DNA of 9,685 nt. Source: Erysipelotrichaceae bacterium. GTDB lineage: Bacteria; Bacillota_I; Bacilli_A; Erysipelotrichales; Erysipelotrichaceae. The notes beneath the pieces were generated by a model. The model was not told the DNA's origin. It saw only the letters and a program-made list of their open reading frames with translations, and searched no databases. Shown piece by piece: positions 1-6,773 of the stretch (positions within the stretch are counted from its first letter, which is position 1; each line of letters opens with the position of its first letter). The stretch is taken from the NCBI GenBank assembly GCA_003520745.1, contig DOUE01000039.1, positions 1 to 9,685 of the forward strand. The letters run 5' to 3'. Both the position numbers and the translations under genes were made by a program.

Positions 1-423
1 GGCGTCTTCGCGCAGGATATCGTAGGGCGTCGCTGCCAAGATCGCCACATAGGCTTGTTGGTCGGTCGTCAATAGGTCGGCGTACGACTGGTTCTCATCC
101 AATGCATCATCCAGCTTTTGGATCAAATCGTTTCTTACCTGAGCTTGCGCGAAGGGATAAGCATCAAGGTCATCCACCAAACCTTCCGCCGTATCGACTC
201 GTGCATATTCGTCGATCACGGTCTCAAAGAAATTGACCGCACGGTCTTCATCCTTCACATCCTGAATCAAATCCAAGGCTTCCTCGTAGTTTTTATCGAT
301 GATCGCGGTTTCGATCGATTGGTAAAGTTGTTCGATTTTCTCTTCTTCCGTCATTTCCGGAACTTTGGCGACACATCCGGTCAACAGAACTAAAAGTACG
401 AGTCCGATTTTTAGGTATTTCAT
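1..423 (-). CDS. Putative lipoprotein, C-terminal part beyond window
   Basis: The reading frame is open for 141 codons from an ATG at 421-423 to the left edge, so the protein is partial. It starts MKYLKIGLVLLVLLTGC: two lysines, a hydrophobic run and a lipobox (LTGC) with the acceptor Cys at residue 17. This predicts a lipoprotein anchored to the outer face of the cytoplasmic membrane. After the Cys the chain is acidic and apparently helical (residues about 22-141, rich in E, D, Q and A) with segments such as YEEALDLIQDV that resemble helical-repeat proteins, but I recognise no named domain. The start is supported by GGGAGG seven bases before the ATG (431-436 on the other strand) and by an extended -10 site just upstream. 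It follows the GNAT gene on the same strand but is separated from it by a terminator, so it is probably transcribed alone. Function unknown. Confidence 0.85.
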   Translation of the reverse strand, partial: MKYLKIGLVLLVLLTGCVAKVPEMTEEEKIEQLYQSIETAIIDKNYEEALDLIQDVKDEDRAVNFFETVIDEYARVDTAEGLVDDLDAYPFAQAQVRNDLIQKLDDALDENQSYADLLTTDQQAYVAILAATPYDILREDA

Positions 424-445
424 ATCGTTCCTCCCTTTGTTTTTT

Positions 446-454
446 ATCATATCA
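446..454 (-). promoter_or_regulatory. Extended -10 promoter of the lipoprotein gene
   Basis: On the minus strand the site reads TGATATGAT: a TGn element followed by TATGAT (446-451), five of six bases matching the -10 consensus. No good -35 box lies at the right distance, which is usual for extended -10 promoters. The predicted start of transcription is near 439, leaving a leader of about 16 bases that holds the GGGAGG ribosome site. Confidence 0.55.
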
Positions 455-481
455 CAACTCTTTGGGATTCGTATGGGATTC

Positions 482-510
482 AAAAAAGAAAAACCGGAGG
501 GAAATCCGGT
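482..510 (-). terminator. Rho-independent terminator after the GNAT gene
   Basis: On the minus strand ACCGGA (505-510) pairs with TCCGGT (493-498) around a six-base loop, followed by a run of T broken by one C (482-492). It lies directly behind the TAA stop of the GNAT gene at 519-521 and separates it from the lipoprotein promoter. Confidence 0.85.
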
Positions 511-518
511 CGATCCGA

Positions 519-782
519 TTATTTTATCGCAGCTAATTTCTCTTTTTCGAGTTGCCCCTTGGCATAGGTACAGGTCGCCGTGATATTCCATCCGTTTTCC
601 GCCGCAAAGGTTTCCAGGGCATCCAACAGTTTTCGACCCCATCCTTGACCTTTATGGTTTTCAGACACTTCCGTATGCGTAATCGTCAAGACCGGTTCGG
701 TCAACGTGGTTTCCATCTTCACTACATAGGTTTCGATGGAATCCCCGAAATAGAAGATTCCCTTGTCGTGTTTGAGTTCCAT
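519..782 (-). CDS. Small GNAT-family N-acetyltransferase (YjdJ / Acetyltransf_CG type)
   Basis: An 87-residue protein that matches the very short GNAT subfamily related to E. coli YjdJ. The central part carries ITHTEVSENHKGQGWGRKLL (residues 34-53). HKGQGWGRKLL is the acetyl-CoA pyrophosphate-binding loop (Q/R-x-x-G-x-G/A). It is followed by a helix and by a strand ending TCTYAK (70-75), where Cys71 sits at the conserved Cys of this subfamily. Family members are thought to transfer acetyl groups to amines; the substrate is unknown. The frame stays open upstream to 926, but the start at 782 is chosen because AGGTGG lies a few bases before this ATG, the upstream 48 residues have no family resemblance, and the longer form would run across the divergent promoter. 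It is transcribed alone, divergent from the tocopherol-cyclase-like gene, and closed by a terminator. Confidence 0.85.
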   Translation of the reverse strand: MELKHDKGIFYFGDSIETYVVKMETTLTEPVLTITHTEVSENHKGQGWGRKLLDALETFAAENGWNITATCTYAKGQLEKEKLAAIK

Positions 783-894
783 TCGCCACCTGCTTTCCTT
801 TGTTACCTTAAGGATAACCAAAATCTCAATGAAATGCATCTCATATACAAAGAATGTGATCCGATTCGATGTTTTCGATTCAAGAGCGAAGACA

Positions 895-903
895 TGGTAT
901 AAT
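895..903 (+). promoter_or_regulatory. Extended -10 promoter of the tocopherol-cyclase-like gene
   Basis: TGGTATAAT is a perfect TATAAT (898-903) with a TGn extension. A weak -35 candidate (TTCGAT, 874-879) lies 18 bases upstream. Transcription would start about seven bases after the box, near 910, which is the A of the first in-frame ATG. The mRNA could therefore have no leader. Confidence 0.7.
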
Positions 904-909
904 CGAAGT

Positions 910-1872
910 ATGCAAAAAACAAGCACGGATCGAAAAATGAAACGCGAGAACCCCTTCCTTTTCCAAGGGGACCTTCAACGTGAAGGATACTTCGAAGGTT
1001 GGTATTACAAGCAAGTCAACGCGATGCGGGATCAAACCATCAGCGTCATCTTCGGTGTGAGCGTAACGTCTTCCGACCCCCATGCATTCGTACAGATTTT
1101 GCTGACCAAACCGGTCAGAACCTATTATTTCCATTACCCGATCGAATCCTTCCGACAAGTCGGCGACCGGTTTTGGATCGGCAACAATCAATTCAGCCAA
1201 CGTCAGGTCCATCTGGAATTAAGACAGGACGGATTCGAATGCATCGGTACCTTGGATTATCAATCGACGACACCACTGAAGAGAACGCGATACATGCCCT
1301 CGATCATGGGCCCTTTCGCTTATCTCGACCACATGGAATGCAATCACGGCGTCGTGAGTATGAATCATCGCGTCAACGGACGCTTAAGCATCAACGATGA
1401 GTTCTGGTTGTTCTCACGCGATACAGGCTACATCGAGAAAGATTGGGGAAAGTCGTTCCCCAAACGCTACATCTGGATGCAGGGCAACAATTTCAAGACA
1501 AGCGAAGCCAGCGTGATGATCAGCGTCGCCCACATCCCGTTTCTGGGGTTGAGTTTCGAGGGGATCATCGCGGAGATTTCACTGCCGAACCGATCGATTC
1601 GGATCGCCACCTATCTCGGTGCACGACGCGAATCCTTGGTTCATACCCAAAACGGATTTACGCTTACACTTCGACAGGGGAAACTACGCATCCTCATCGA
1701 AGCGAAAATGGATCAGGTCGGGGAGTTGAAGTCACCGAAACACGGTGTGATGAAAGATACGATCAAAGAAGGATTGGGTGGAACGATCAACGTGACGTTA
1801 CAGCGTCGAAACAAGACGATCTGGGAAGATCGATCGACCCATTGCGGAATCGAAATCGAAGGATATAAGTAA
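910..1872 (+). CDS. Tocopherol-cyclase-like family protein
   Basis: A 320-residue soluble protein with no signal peptide or membrane segment. It carries hallmarks of the tocopherol cyclase family (as in plant VTE1; PF14249): YFEGWYYK (27-34), MGPFAYLDHMECNHGVVSM (133-151) and GYIEKDWGKSFP (173-184, compare EKxWG in VTE1). The alternating-strand segments between them fit the beta-barrel fold of the family. VTE1 closes the chromanol ring of tocopherols, but a non-photosynthetic Bacillota is not expected to make tocopherol, so only the fold family is called and the reaction is left open. Start: ATG 910 lies six bases after TATAAT, giving a leaderless message. ATG 937 (residue 10) is in frame and also possible, but has no convincing ribosome site. 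The frame is open further upstream to 763, but that would cross the promoter. Single gene, ended by a hairpin. Confidence 0.85.
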   Translation: MQKTSTDRKMKRENPFLFQGDLQREGYFEGWYYKQVNAMRDQTISVIFGVSVTSSDPHAFVQILLTKPVRTYYFHYPIESFRQVGDRFWIGNNQFSQRQVHLELRQDGFECIGTLDYQSTTPLKRTRYMPSIMGPFAYLDHMECNHGVVSMNHRVNGRLSINDEFWLFSRDTGYIEKDWGKSFPKRYIWMQGNNFKTSEASVMISVAHIPFLGLSFEGIIAEISLPNRSIRIATYLGARRESLVHTQNGFTLTLRQGKLRILIEAKMDQVGELKSPKHGVMKDTIKEGLGGTINVTLQRRNKTIWEDRSTHCGIEIEGYK

Positions 1873-1895
1873 AAGAAACCCTGCGGTTTCTTTTT
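1872..1895. terminator. Bidirectional terminator between convergent genes
   Basis: AAAGAAACC (1872-1880) pairs perfectly with GGTTTCTTT (1885-1893) around the loop CTGC. A T run follows on the plus strand (to 1895) and an A-rich flank serves the minus strand. The first base overlaps the TAA of the rightward gene, and the hairpin abuts the TAA of the leftward hydrolase (1894-1896). Confidence 0.85.
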
Positions 1896-2844
1896 AATTG
1901 TCATAATATTGTGCGAGGAATCCAAGCAAGACATCGTTGAACCCGGGATCGGTTTCATGCGGACAATGACCTTGGTTTTCGAAAACATGGACGCTCAAGT
2001 TCGTCGCGATCGGTCGGATCACGTCCAGACTTGAAGGCGGTACCCAGGAATCGTCTTCACCCCAAACCACCAAGAGGGGCGTATCCGGATACTTCCATTG
2101 CTGGATTTGGATGTTTTCGGCGGTCTTCACAAAATCCAACAGCGCGGGGATCGATTTGTTTACTTGCAGCGGCTCAAGATAGCCTTGCGCTTCTTCTTGA
2201 CTCGCTTCACGGGCATAGGCCGATGACAATAAGGTTTGGATCGAATCGGGTTGCAGAGCGAAGTATCGAAGGTAGACTTCCATCCATCGTCCGATCGGCG
2301 AATCCAACAAGAACGGAAGATTCATCCCTTCCTGTGTCACCGCCCCGTCGATCATCACCATGGTTTTTACCCGTCGGTCCTCTTGATTACTCATCGCCAG
2401 GATCGTCGACGCCCCCATCGAATGACCGACCAAGGTCCAAGGTCCATCCTCCGATAAACTCTCATCCACGACATCCAACAATTCCCACAACCATTTCGCA
2501 CGATTCACTTGGGTGTGCTTCAACCCGCGTCGACGGTCGCTGTAGCCAAAAGCCGGAAGATCGATCGCGACGACCAGATAACCGTCGTCGACCAAGGCAT
2601 CGACGTTGTTTCGATAACTGAAGGTCGACGCCGCCAATCCATGGACAAGCAACACCTTGCCTTTGATCGTCTCGGGGGCAACGACGCGATAATGGATCTT
2701 CACGTTGTCAGACGATGAAAAGAACCGACTATTCGGATAGGGAAGGTCAGGGAGTTCATTGGAGGTGGAAATCGGGATGAAATAGGGAAGGATCATCAAG
2801 ACAAGCAACAGTCCCAAAAAGAAACGCGTTATTTTTCGAAGCAT
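1894..2844 (-). CDS. Membrane-anchored alpha/beta hydrolase
   Basis: A 316-residue serine hydrolase. Residues about 5-25 form one hydrophobic helix preceded by basic residues and not followed by a lipobox, so a signal anchor with the enzyme outside the cell is likely. The alpha/beta-hydrolase core starts near residue 45. It shows the oxyanion-hole segment LVHGLAAS (66-73), the nucleophile elbow GHSMG with Ser142, the acid strand VVWGEDDSWVP with Asp265 as probable catalytic acid, and ENQGHCPHE with His293, so the triad is complete. The region between (about 170-235) is the variable cap. Substrate not predictable; esterases, lipases, haloperoxidase-like and C-C hydrolases share this pattern. 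It is the second gene after the GPH symporter with 15 bases between, and a strong AGGAGGT overlaps the symporter stop codon. An outward-facing hydrolase beside a sugar symporter may process a ligand before uptake; this is inference. Confidence 0.9.
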   Translation of the reverse strand: MLRKITRFFLGLLLVLMILPYFIPISTSNELPDLPYPNSRFFSSSDNVKIHYRVVAPETIKGKVLLVHGLAASTFSYRNNVDALVDDGYLVVAIDLPAFGYSDRRRGLKHTQVNRAKWLWELLDVVDESLSEDGPWTLVGHSMGASTILAMSNQEDRRVKTMVMIDGAVTQEGMNLPFLLDSPIGRWMEVYLRYFALQPDSIQTLLSSAYAREASQEEAQGYLEPLQVNKSIPALLDFVKTAENIQIQQWKYPDTPLLVVWGEDDSWVPPSSLDVIRPIATNLSVHVFENQGHCPHETDPGFNDVLLGFLAQYYDN

Positions 2845-2854
2845 AGGTTTTCCT

Positions 2855-2861
2855 ACCTCCT
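2855..2861 (-). promoter_or_regulatory. Ribosome binding site of the hydrolase, overlapping the symporter stop
   Basis: AGGAGGT on the minus strand, ten bases before the hydrolase ATG. Its first two bases are the last two of the upstream TAG stop (2860-2862). Ribosomes ending the symporter would land on this site, so the two genes are probably coupled in translation. Confidence 0.75.
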
Positions 2862-4281
2862 ATTCGCGGTTGGCGATCGTTTCCTGCATTTTTCGCACCT
2901 GGGATTCCGTCAACGTATAGGAACGTAGACTTAATCCCGCAAAGAAGAAACTCAACATACTCCCGATCGACATGATCAAGCCCAACGAAACAAGGGTGGA
3001 AGGCAACTGTTGGGGAAGATTGGCATCGAATCGGATCACGTCCAGCAAGATCCCGACGATGAAGATGGTGATGGCTTGGGATGTTTTGTAGAATAAGGTC
3101 AAACTTCCGAAGTAGACGCCTTCCTCGCGTTTTCCGGAAGAAAGTTCATCCAAATCGATCGTGTCGGCGACCATCGATAACGGCAAGGTAAAGAGGGCGC
3201 CTGTCCCGAAACCGGCGAAGAGCGCAAAGGGAAGAAAGTAAACGATCTGGTTGGCGATGGCGAGACGGAAGGGGATCAGAAATCCGAAATACACCCCGCC
3301 GACCATGCAGATCGCCAAACCCAGCAACATGGCGGGTTTCTTGTCGATCTTCTTTGAAATGTACGCCCATGCGGGTTGGGAGAGGATGCTGATGGAGAAT
3401 TGAATCCCCAAGATGATCGCGATGTTCTGGCTGGTGAACCCGAAGGAATACGTAAAGACATGCAAGCCCAGGTTACTTAAAAGGGCGGAGGAAATGTTGT
3501 TGAACATATAGCACCAGGCCACGGCTTGGAAGGCTTTGTTTCTAAACGTGGAAAGTAAGGATTTAAACAGGAACACGACCTTATTCCCCTCGATGTCCGC
3601 GATGATCTTGCGGTTCAGGATGGGGATGTATTTCTTCGTCGCGAAGAAGCTCCAGATCGCAAACACGAAGACCAGGATCGCCGAAGCGAAGCCGATGTTA
3701 CGATAGGACTGCGGATTCAATTGACCGCTGGGATAGCCCGGAGCGGGTCTGAAGAAGAAATACATGCCGGCGACCGAGACCAAGGCAAGTCCAAGCAGGA
3801 AGAACACGGTTTTGATCCCTTGGATCATCGTACGCTCGTTGTAGTCGTTGGACAATTCCGCCCCGAGCGCCGTATAAGGCGTGACGTAGATCGTCATGAA
3901 GGTTTTAAAGAGAATGATATAGAAGAAAATCAACAAGAACTTGAGATTCGTATCCATATCCGACCGGATGCCCCAAATCAGATAGAGGGTCGCGGAAATC
4001 CCGATCGAACCGATCAAAAGATAAAGGTGTCGTCGTCCAAACCGCTTCGAGCGGGTGATGTCAGAGACATAACCCATGACCGGATCGGTGATTGCATCCC
4101 AGAACACGCTCATCCCTACGGCCAATCCGGCCAAACTGCCGGGGATGCCAAGGATCGCGGTGGAAAAGAAAACGAGGTAGGAACCGATGACTTGCATCGC
4201 GACGCCGACGCCGAGGTTGCCGGCACCGTAGCCGATTTTATCGATGAGCGGTATCTTGTGGACGGGGGAGGGTTGCTTCAT
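2860..4281 (-). CDS. GPH-family (MelB-like) cation:sugar symporter, MFS
   Basis: A 473-residue polytopic protein with about 12 hydrophobic helices, the usual length for glycoside-pentoside-hexuronide:cation symporters (as MelB, XylP, the LacS transport domain). The N-terminal segment GYGAGNLGVG (17-26) and the loop after helix 2, VFWDAITDPVMGYVSD (59-74), are typical. Asp62 and Asp66 correspond to the MelB residues Asp55 and Asp59 that bind the coupling cation, so Na+ or H+ coupling is expected. The loop continues with RSKRFGRRH (77-85), the basic MFS-type motif between helices 2 and 3. No C-terminal IIA domain is present, unlike LacS. The transported glycoside cannot be told from sequence, and no glycosidase lies beside it. 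Start at 4281 is supported by GAGGT seven bases upstream and an extended -10 promoter. First gene of a two-gene operon with the hydrolase. Confidence 0.92.
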   Translation of the reverse strand: MKQPSPVHKIPLIDKIGYGAGNLGVGVAMQVIGSYLVFFSTAILGIPGSLAGLAVGMSVFWDAITDPVMGYVSDITRSKRFGRRHLYLLIGSIGISATLYLIWGIRSDMDTNLKFLLIFFYIILFKTFMTIYVTPYTALGAELSNDYNERTMIQGIKTVFFLLGLALVSVAGMYFFFRPAPGYPSGQLNPQSYRNIGFASAILVFVFAIWSFFATKKYIPILNRKIIADIEGNKVVFLFKSLLSTFRNKAFQAVAWCYMFNNISSALLSNLGLHVFTYSFGFTSQNIAIILGIQFSISILSQPAWAYISKKIDKKPAMLLGLAICMVGGVYFGFLIPFRLAIANQIVYFLPFALFAGFGTGALFTLPLSMVADTIDLDELSSGKREEGVYFGSLTLFYKTSQAITIFIVGILLDVIRFDANLPQQLPSTLVSLGLIMSIGSMLSFFFAGLSLRSYTLTESQVRKMQETIANRE

Positions 4282-4307
4282 GTGGGAGACCTCGCAATTC
4301 TAGATGC

Positions 4308-4316
4308 ATTATACCA
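4308..4316 (-). promoter_or_regulatory. Extended -10 promoter of the symporter-hydrolase operon
   Basis: On the minus strand TGGTATAAT, identical to the site at 895-903. TATAAT is 4308-4313 and the TGn element is 4314-4316. No strong -35 box at 16-18 bases. Predicted transcription start near 4301, with a leader of about 20 bases containing the GAGGT ribosome site. Confidence 0.65.
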
Positions 4317-4370
4317 TTTCAAACGGAATTTTCGATTCAATCTACACGCGCTTGCATAGATATTGCGTAA

Positions 4371-4424
4371 AACAAGTCATCGTTCGGATAAAAAAATCGA
4401 TTGACGAACGCACTTTTGCTTGTT
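4371..4424. promoter_or_regulatory. Imperfect dyad over the serC promoter, candidate operator
   Basis: Two pairs of complementary hexamers are nested: AACAAG (4371-4376) with CTTGTT (4419-4424), and CGTTCG (4381-4386) with CGAACG (4405-4410). The arms differ by a four-base insertion between the hexamers (four bases on the left, eight on the right). The right arm overlaps the last bases of the -35 box and the TG before the -10 box, so a bound protein would block RNA polymerase. Chance cannot be excluded for hexamer pairs of this size. Confidence 0.35.
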
Positions 4425-4429
4425 AAAGT
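4401..4429 (+). promoter_or_regulatory. Promoter of the serC-serA operon
   Basis: TTGACG (4401-4406, five of six to consensus) is followed after 17 bases by TAAAGT (4424-4429, four of six), with a TG element at 4421-4422. Predicted start near 4436 and a leader of about 55 bases before the serC ATG, too short for a T-box or a large riboswitch. Confidence 0.6.
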
Positions 4430-4490
4430 AATCTCATAGTTTTATGTAGGGCGAAACAAATCATATCGCACGAAGCGGGAGGACAAAACG

Positions 4491-5579
4491 ATGGAAAGAG
4501 TCTTTAATTTTAGCGCAGGCCCGTCGACGTTGCCGGAGGTCGTTTTACGTAAAGCGGCATCGGAAATGTTGAACACCCATGGAACGGGGATGTCCGTCAT
4601 GGAGATGAGTCATCGATCGAGTGCCTACGAGTCCATCCACAACAAAGCCCTGCAAGATTTGCGGGACCTGTTGGCGATTCCTCAAAACTATAAGATCCTC
4701 TTCCTCCAAGGCGGGGGAACACTGCAGTTCGCGATGGTTCCGCTCAACCTTCTTCGCAATTCCAAGAAAGCGGACTACATCGACTCCGGCGAATGGTCGA
4801 AGAAAGCCATCAAGGAAGCCAAGAAATTCGGCGATATCCGTGTCATCGCCAGTTCGGAAGCCGATACCTATTCACACATCCCCGAATTCGACGCAGCGGA
4901 TGTCCGCGAAGATGCCGACTACGTTTATTTCGTCAGCAACAATACGATCTATGGAACCCGTTTTGCGCAGTTGCCGGATTTCAAAGAGAAAATACTCGTC
5001 AGCGACATGAGTTCGGACATCCTGTCGCGTCCTTTCGACGTCTCCAAGTTCGGTTTGATTTTCGCCGGAGCGCAGAAAAACATGGGGATCGCCGGATTGA
5101 CCGTGGTGATCATACGCGAAGACCTGTTGGGTTTCGCCGATCCGAAAACCCCGGTCATGTTGGACTATGCCGCCATCGCGAAAGACAATTCACTCATGAA
5201 CACCCCTCCGACCTATGCGATCTATATGGCGGGTCTGCTGTTTGAATGGTTGAAGGATCTAGGCGGTTTGGATGCGATGCATGCCCTGAACCAAAAGAAA
5301 GCGAAACTTCTCTATGACGCCATCGACCAAAGCGATTTCTTTCAAGGAACGGTAAAGACCGAAGACCGCTCCCTCATGAATATCACCTTTCGATCCCCTT
5401 CACCGGAAGCCGACAAAGCCTTCATCGCGTTTTGCGAATCGAGGGGGTTGGTGAATCTAAAAGGGTATCGCACCGTCGGCGGCATGCGCGCCAGCATCTA
5501 CAACGCGATGCCGATCGAAGGGGTGGAAGCCTTGGTGGAAGCGATGTCTTTGTTTGAAACCCAATGGAAAGCGCAATAG
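4491..5579 (+). CDS. serC: Phosphoserine aminotransferase
   Basis: A 362-residue PLP enzyme of the class-V (fold type I) aminotransferases, the normal SerC length. It converts 3-phosphohydroxypyruvate and glutamate into O-phosphoserine and 2-oxoglutarate, the second step of serine synthesis. Motifs: FNFSAGPSTLP (5-15); MEMSHRS (37-43) with His41 and Arg42 that bind substrate phosphate; FLQGGGTLQFA (71-81) binding the cofactor phosphate; GEW with Trp102 that stacks on the PLP ring; and FAGAQKNMG (191-199) with Lys196 as the Schiff-base lysine, aligned with Lys198 of E. coli. The C-terminal RTVGGMRASIYNAM segment is also characteristic. All catalytic residues are present. The start is fixed by GGGAGG eight bases upstream (4477-4482). 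Eight bases before serA on the same strand, so both are one operon. In some bacteria SerC also serves pyridoxine synthesis. Confidence 0.97.
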   Translation: MERVFNFSAGPSTLPEVVLRKAASEMLNTHGTGMSVMEMSHRSSAYESIHNKALQDLRDLLAIPQNYKILFLQGGGTLQFAMVPLNLLRNSKKADYIDSGEWSKKAIKEAKKFGDIRVIASSEADTYSHIPEFDAADVREDADYVYFVSNNTIYGTRFAQLPDFKEKILVSDMSSDILSRPFDVSKFGLIFAGAQKNMGIAGLTVVIIREDLLGFADPKTPVMLDYAAIAKDNSLMNTPPTYAIYMAGLLFEWLKDLGGLDAMHALNQKKAKLLYDAIDQSDFFQGTVKTEDRSLMNITFRSPSPEADKAFIAFCESRGLVNLKGYRTVGGMRASIYNAMPIEGVEALVEAMSLFETQWKAQ

Positions 5580-5587
5580 GGAACCCC

Positions 5588-6748
5588 ATGTACAAAATCA
5601 AAACCATCAATGAAATCGCGACGGAAGGGTTGGACCTTCTGACGCCCAACTTTAGAATTGACAAAGGCGAGGAGGTCGACGGCATTCTTGTCCGCAGTGC
5701 GGTGATGCACGAGATGAACCTGAACCCTTCCGTCAAAGCCGTCGCACGGGCCGGCGTCGGCGTCAACAATATCCCGTTGGAAGAGTATGCGCAAAAAGGG
5801 ATCGTCGTGTTCAACACCCCCGGCGCGAACGCCAACGGCGTCAAAGAAATCGTCATCGCCGGATTGATGCTGGCGTCGCGCGACATCGTCGGTTCAATCG
5901 ACTGGGTGAAGACCCTCGCGGATCAAGGGGAAAACATCCCCAAGAAAGTGGAGAGCGGAAAATCGGCCTTCACCGGACCGGAAATCAAAGGGAAGACCTT
6001 GGGGGTCGTCGGCTTGGGTGCGGTCGGCGTCTTGGTCGCCAACGCTGCGAATTCGCTGGGCATGACCGTCCTTGGCTTCGACCCGTATATATCCGTCACA
6101 TCCGCCTGGGGACTCTCCCGCAGCGTTAAGCGCGCCGTCTCCTATGACGAACTATATGAGAAATGCGATTATCTGACCTTACATGTCCCTTTGGTCGATG
6201 CGACACGGAATCTGATCAACAATGCAACGATCGATAAGATGAAAGACGGGGTGCGGATCTTGAATTTCGCACGCTCCGAATTGGTCGACGACGACGCCAT
6301 GAAGGCTGCGCTAAGCCGTAAAAAGGTCGCAAGATACATCACCGATTTCCCCAACGCGACGACCTTGACGATGGAAAACTGCATCTCGATCCCCCATCTC
6401 GGGGCTTCGACACCGGAATCCGAAATCAATTGCGCCATCATGGCGGTACATCAGATGATGGATTACCTGGAGAACGGCAACATCAAGAATTCCGTCAACT
6501 ACCCTGAATGCGACATGGGGGTATGCCGCAACGATGCACGCATCACGATCAACCATAAAAACATCCCCAACATGGTCAGCCAAATCACGTCGGTCATGGG
6601 AACCCACAACATCAACATCGCGACGATGCAGAACATGTCGAAGAAGGCGTGGGCTTATACGGTCTTGGATCTTGAAGGGGAAGTCACCCCGGAAATCGTG
6701 ACTTCGCTTCAAGCCATCGAAGGCGTCGTACGCGTCAGAGTCCTATAA
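5588..6748 (+). CDS. serA: D-3-phosphoglycerate dehydrogenase, short ACT form
   Basis: A 386-residue NAD-dependent D-2-hydroxyacid dehydrogenase that oxidises 3-phosphoglycerate to 3-phosphohydroxypyruvate, the entry step to serine. Start MYKIKTINEI is chosen at 5588: it matches the N-terminus of short Bacillota SerA proteins and has AGGG over the serC TAG stop; an in-frame ATG at 5564 lies inside serC and has no ribosome site. Substrate-binding part 1-100 includes RAGVGVNNIP and FNTPGANANGVKE; the Rossmann part carries GLGAVG (142-147); Arg229 (in NFARSEL) and His270 (in PHLGAST) are the catalytic pair. The usual Glu between them is not evident: the segment reads TDFPNATTLTMEN, with Ala257 where E. 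coli has Glu269 by my alignment. An ACT domain (about 317-386, with INHKNIPNMVSQI) ends the chain and probably senses serine. It lacks the extra domain of long SerA forms. Confidence 0.95.
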   Translation: MYKIKTINEIATEGLDLLTPNFRIDKGEEVDGILVRSAVMHEMNLNPSVKAVARAGVGVNNIPLEEYAQKGIVVFNTPGANANGVKEIVIAGLMLASRDIVGSIDWVKTLADQGENIPKKVESGKSAFTGPEIKGKTLGVVGLGAVGVLVANAANSLGMTVLGFDPYISVTSAWGLSRSVKRAVSYDELYEKCDYLTLHVPLVDATRNLINNATIDKMKDGVRILNFARSELVDDDAMKAALSRKKVARYITDFPNATTLTMENCISIPHLGASTPESEINCAIMAVHQMMDYLENGNIKNSVNYPECDMGVCRNDARITINHKNIPNMVSQITSVMGTHNINIATMQNMSKKAWAYTVLDLEGEVTPEIVTSLQAIEGVVRVRVL

Positions 6749-6751
6749 ACA

Positions 6752-6773
6752 AAAAATCCCGCGAGGGATTTTT
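6752..6773. terminator. Bidirectional terminator between serA and the envelope operon
   Basis: AAAAATCCC (6752-6760) and GGGATTTTT (6765-6773) form a perfect nine-base stem around the loop GCGA. The T run ends the plus-strand serine operon and the A run, read as T on the other strand, ends the leftward operon. The TAA stop of the leftward gene (6772-6774) lies in the end of the stem. Confidence 0.9.

Noticed and set aside
763..909. N-terminal extension of the tocopherol-cyclase-like gene to an ATG at 763
   Set aside because: It would overlap the start of the GNAT gene, cross a perfect extended -10 promoter, and add residues unlike the family.
783..926. N-terminal extension of the GNAT protein to 926
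   Set aside because: The extra 48 residues have no resemblance to the family, whose members are about 90 residues long, and the ATG at 782 has a good ribosome site.
2031..2621. Rightward open frame of 196 codons opposite the hydrolase gene
   Set aside because: It lies fully antisense to a clear hydrolase, its product is rich in Arg, Ser and Pro with no domain, and it has no ribosome site. Open antisense frames arise here because codons TTA, CTA and TCA are rare in the sense genes.
3721..4359. Rightward open frame of 212 codons opposite the symporter gene
   Set aside because: Antisense shadow of a well-supported membrane protein, charged low-complexity product, no ribosome site, and it runs across the symporter promoter.
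4430..4490. T-box or serine riboswitch upstream of serC
   Set aside because: The predicted leader is only about 55 bases, with no antiterminator, specifier loop or terminator hairpin visible.
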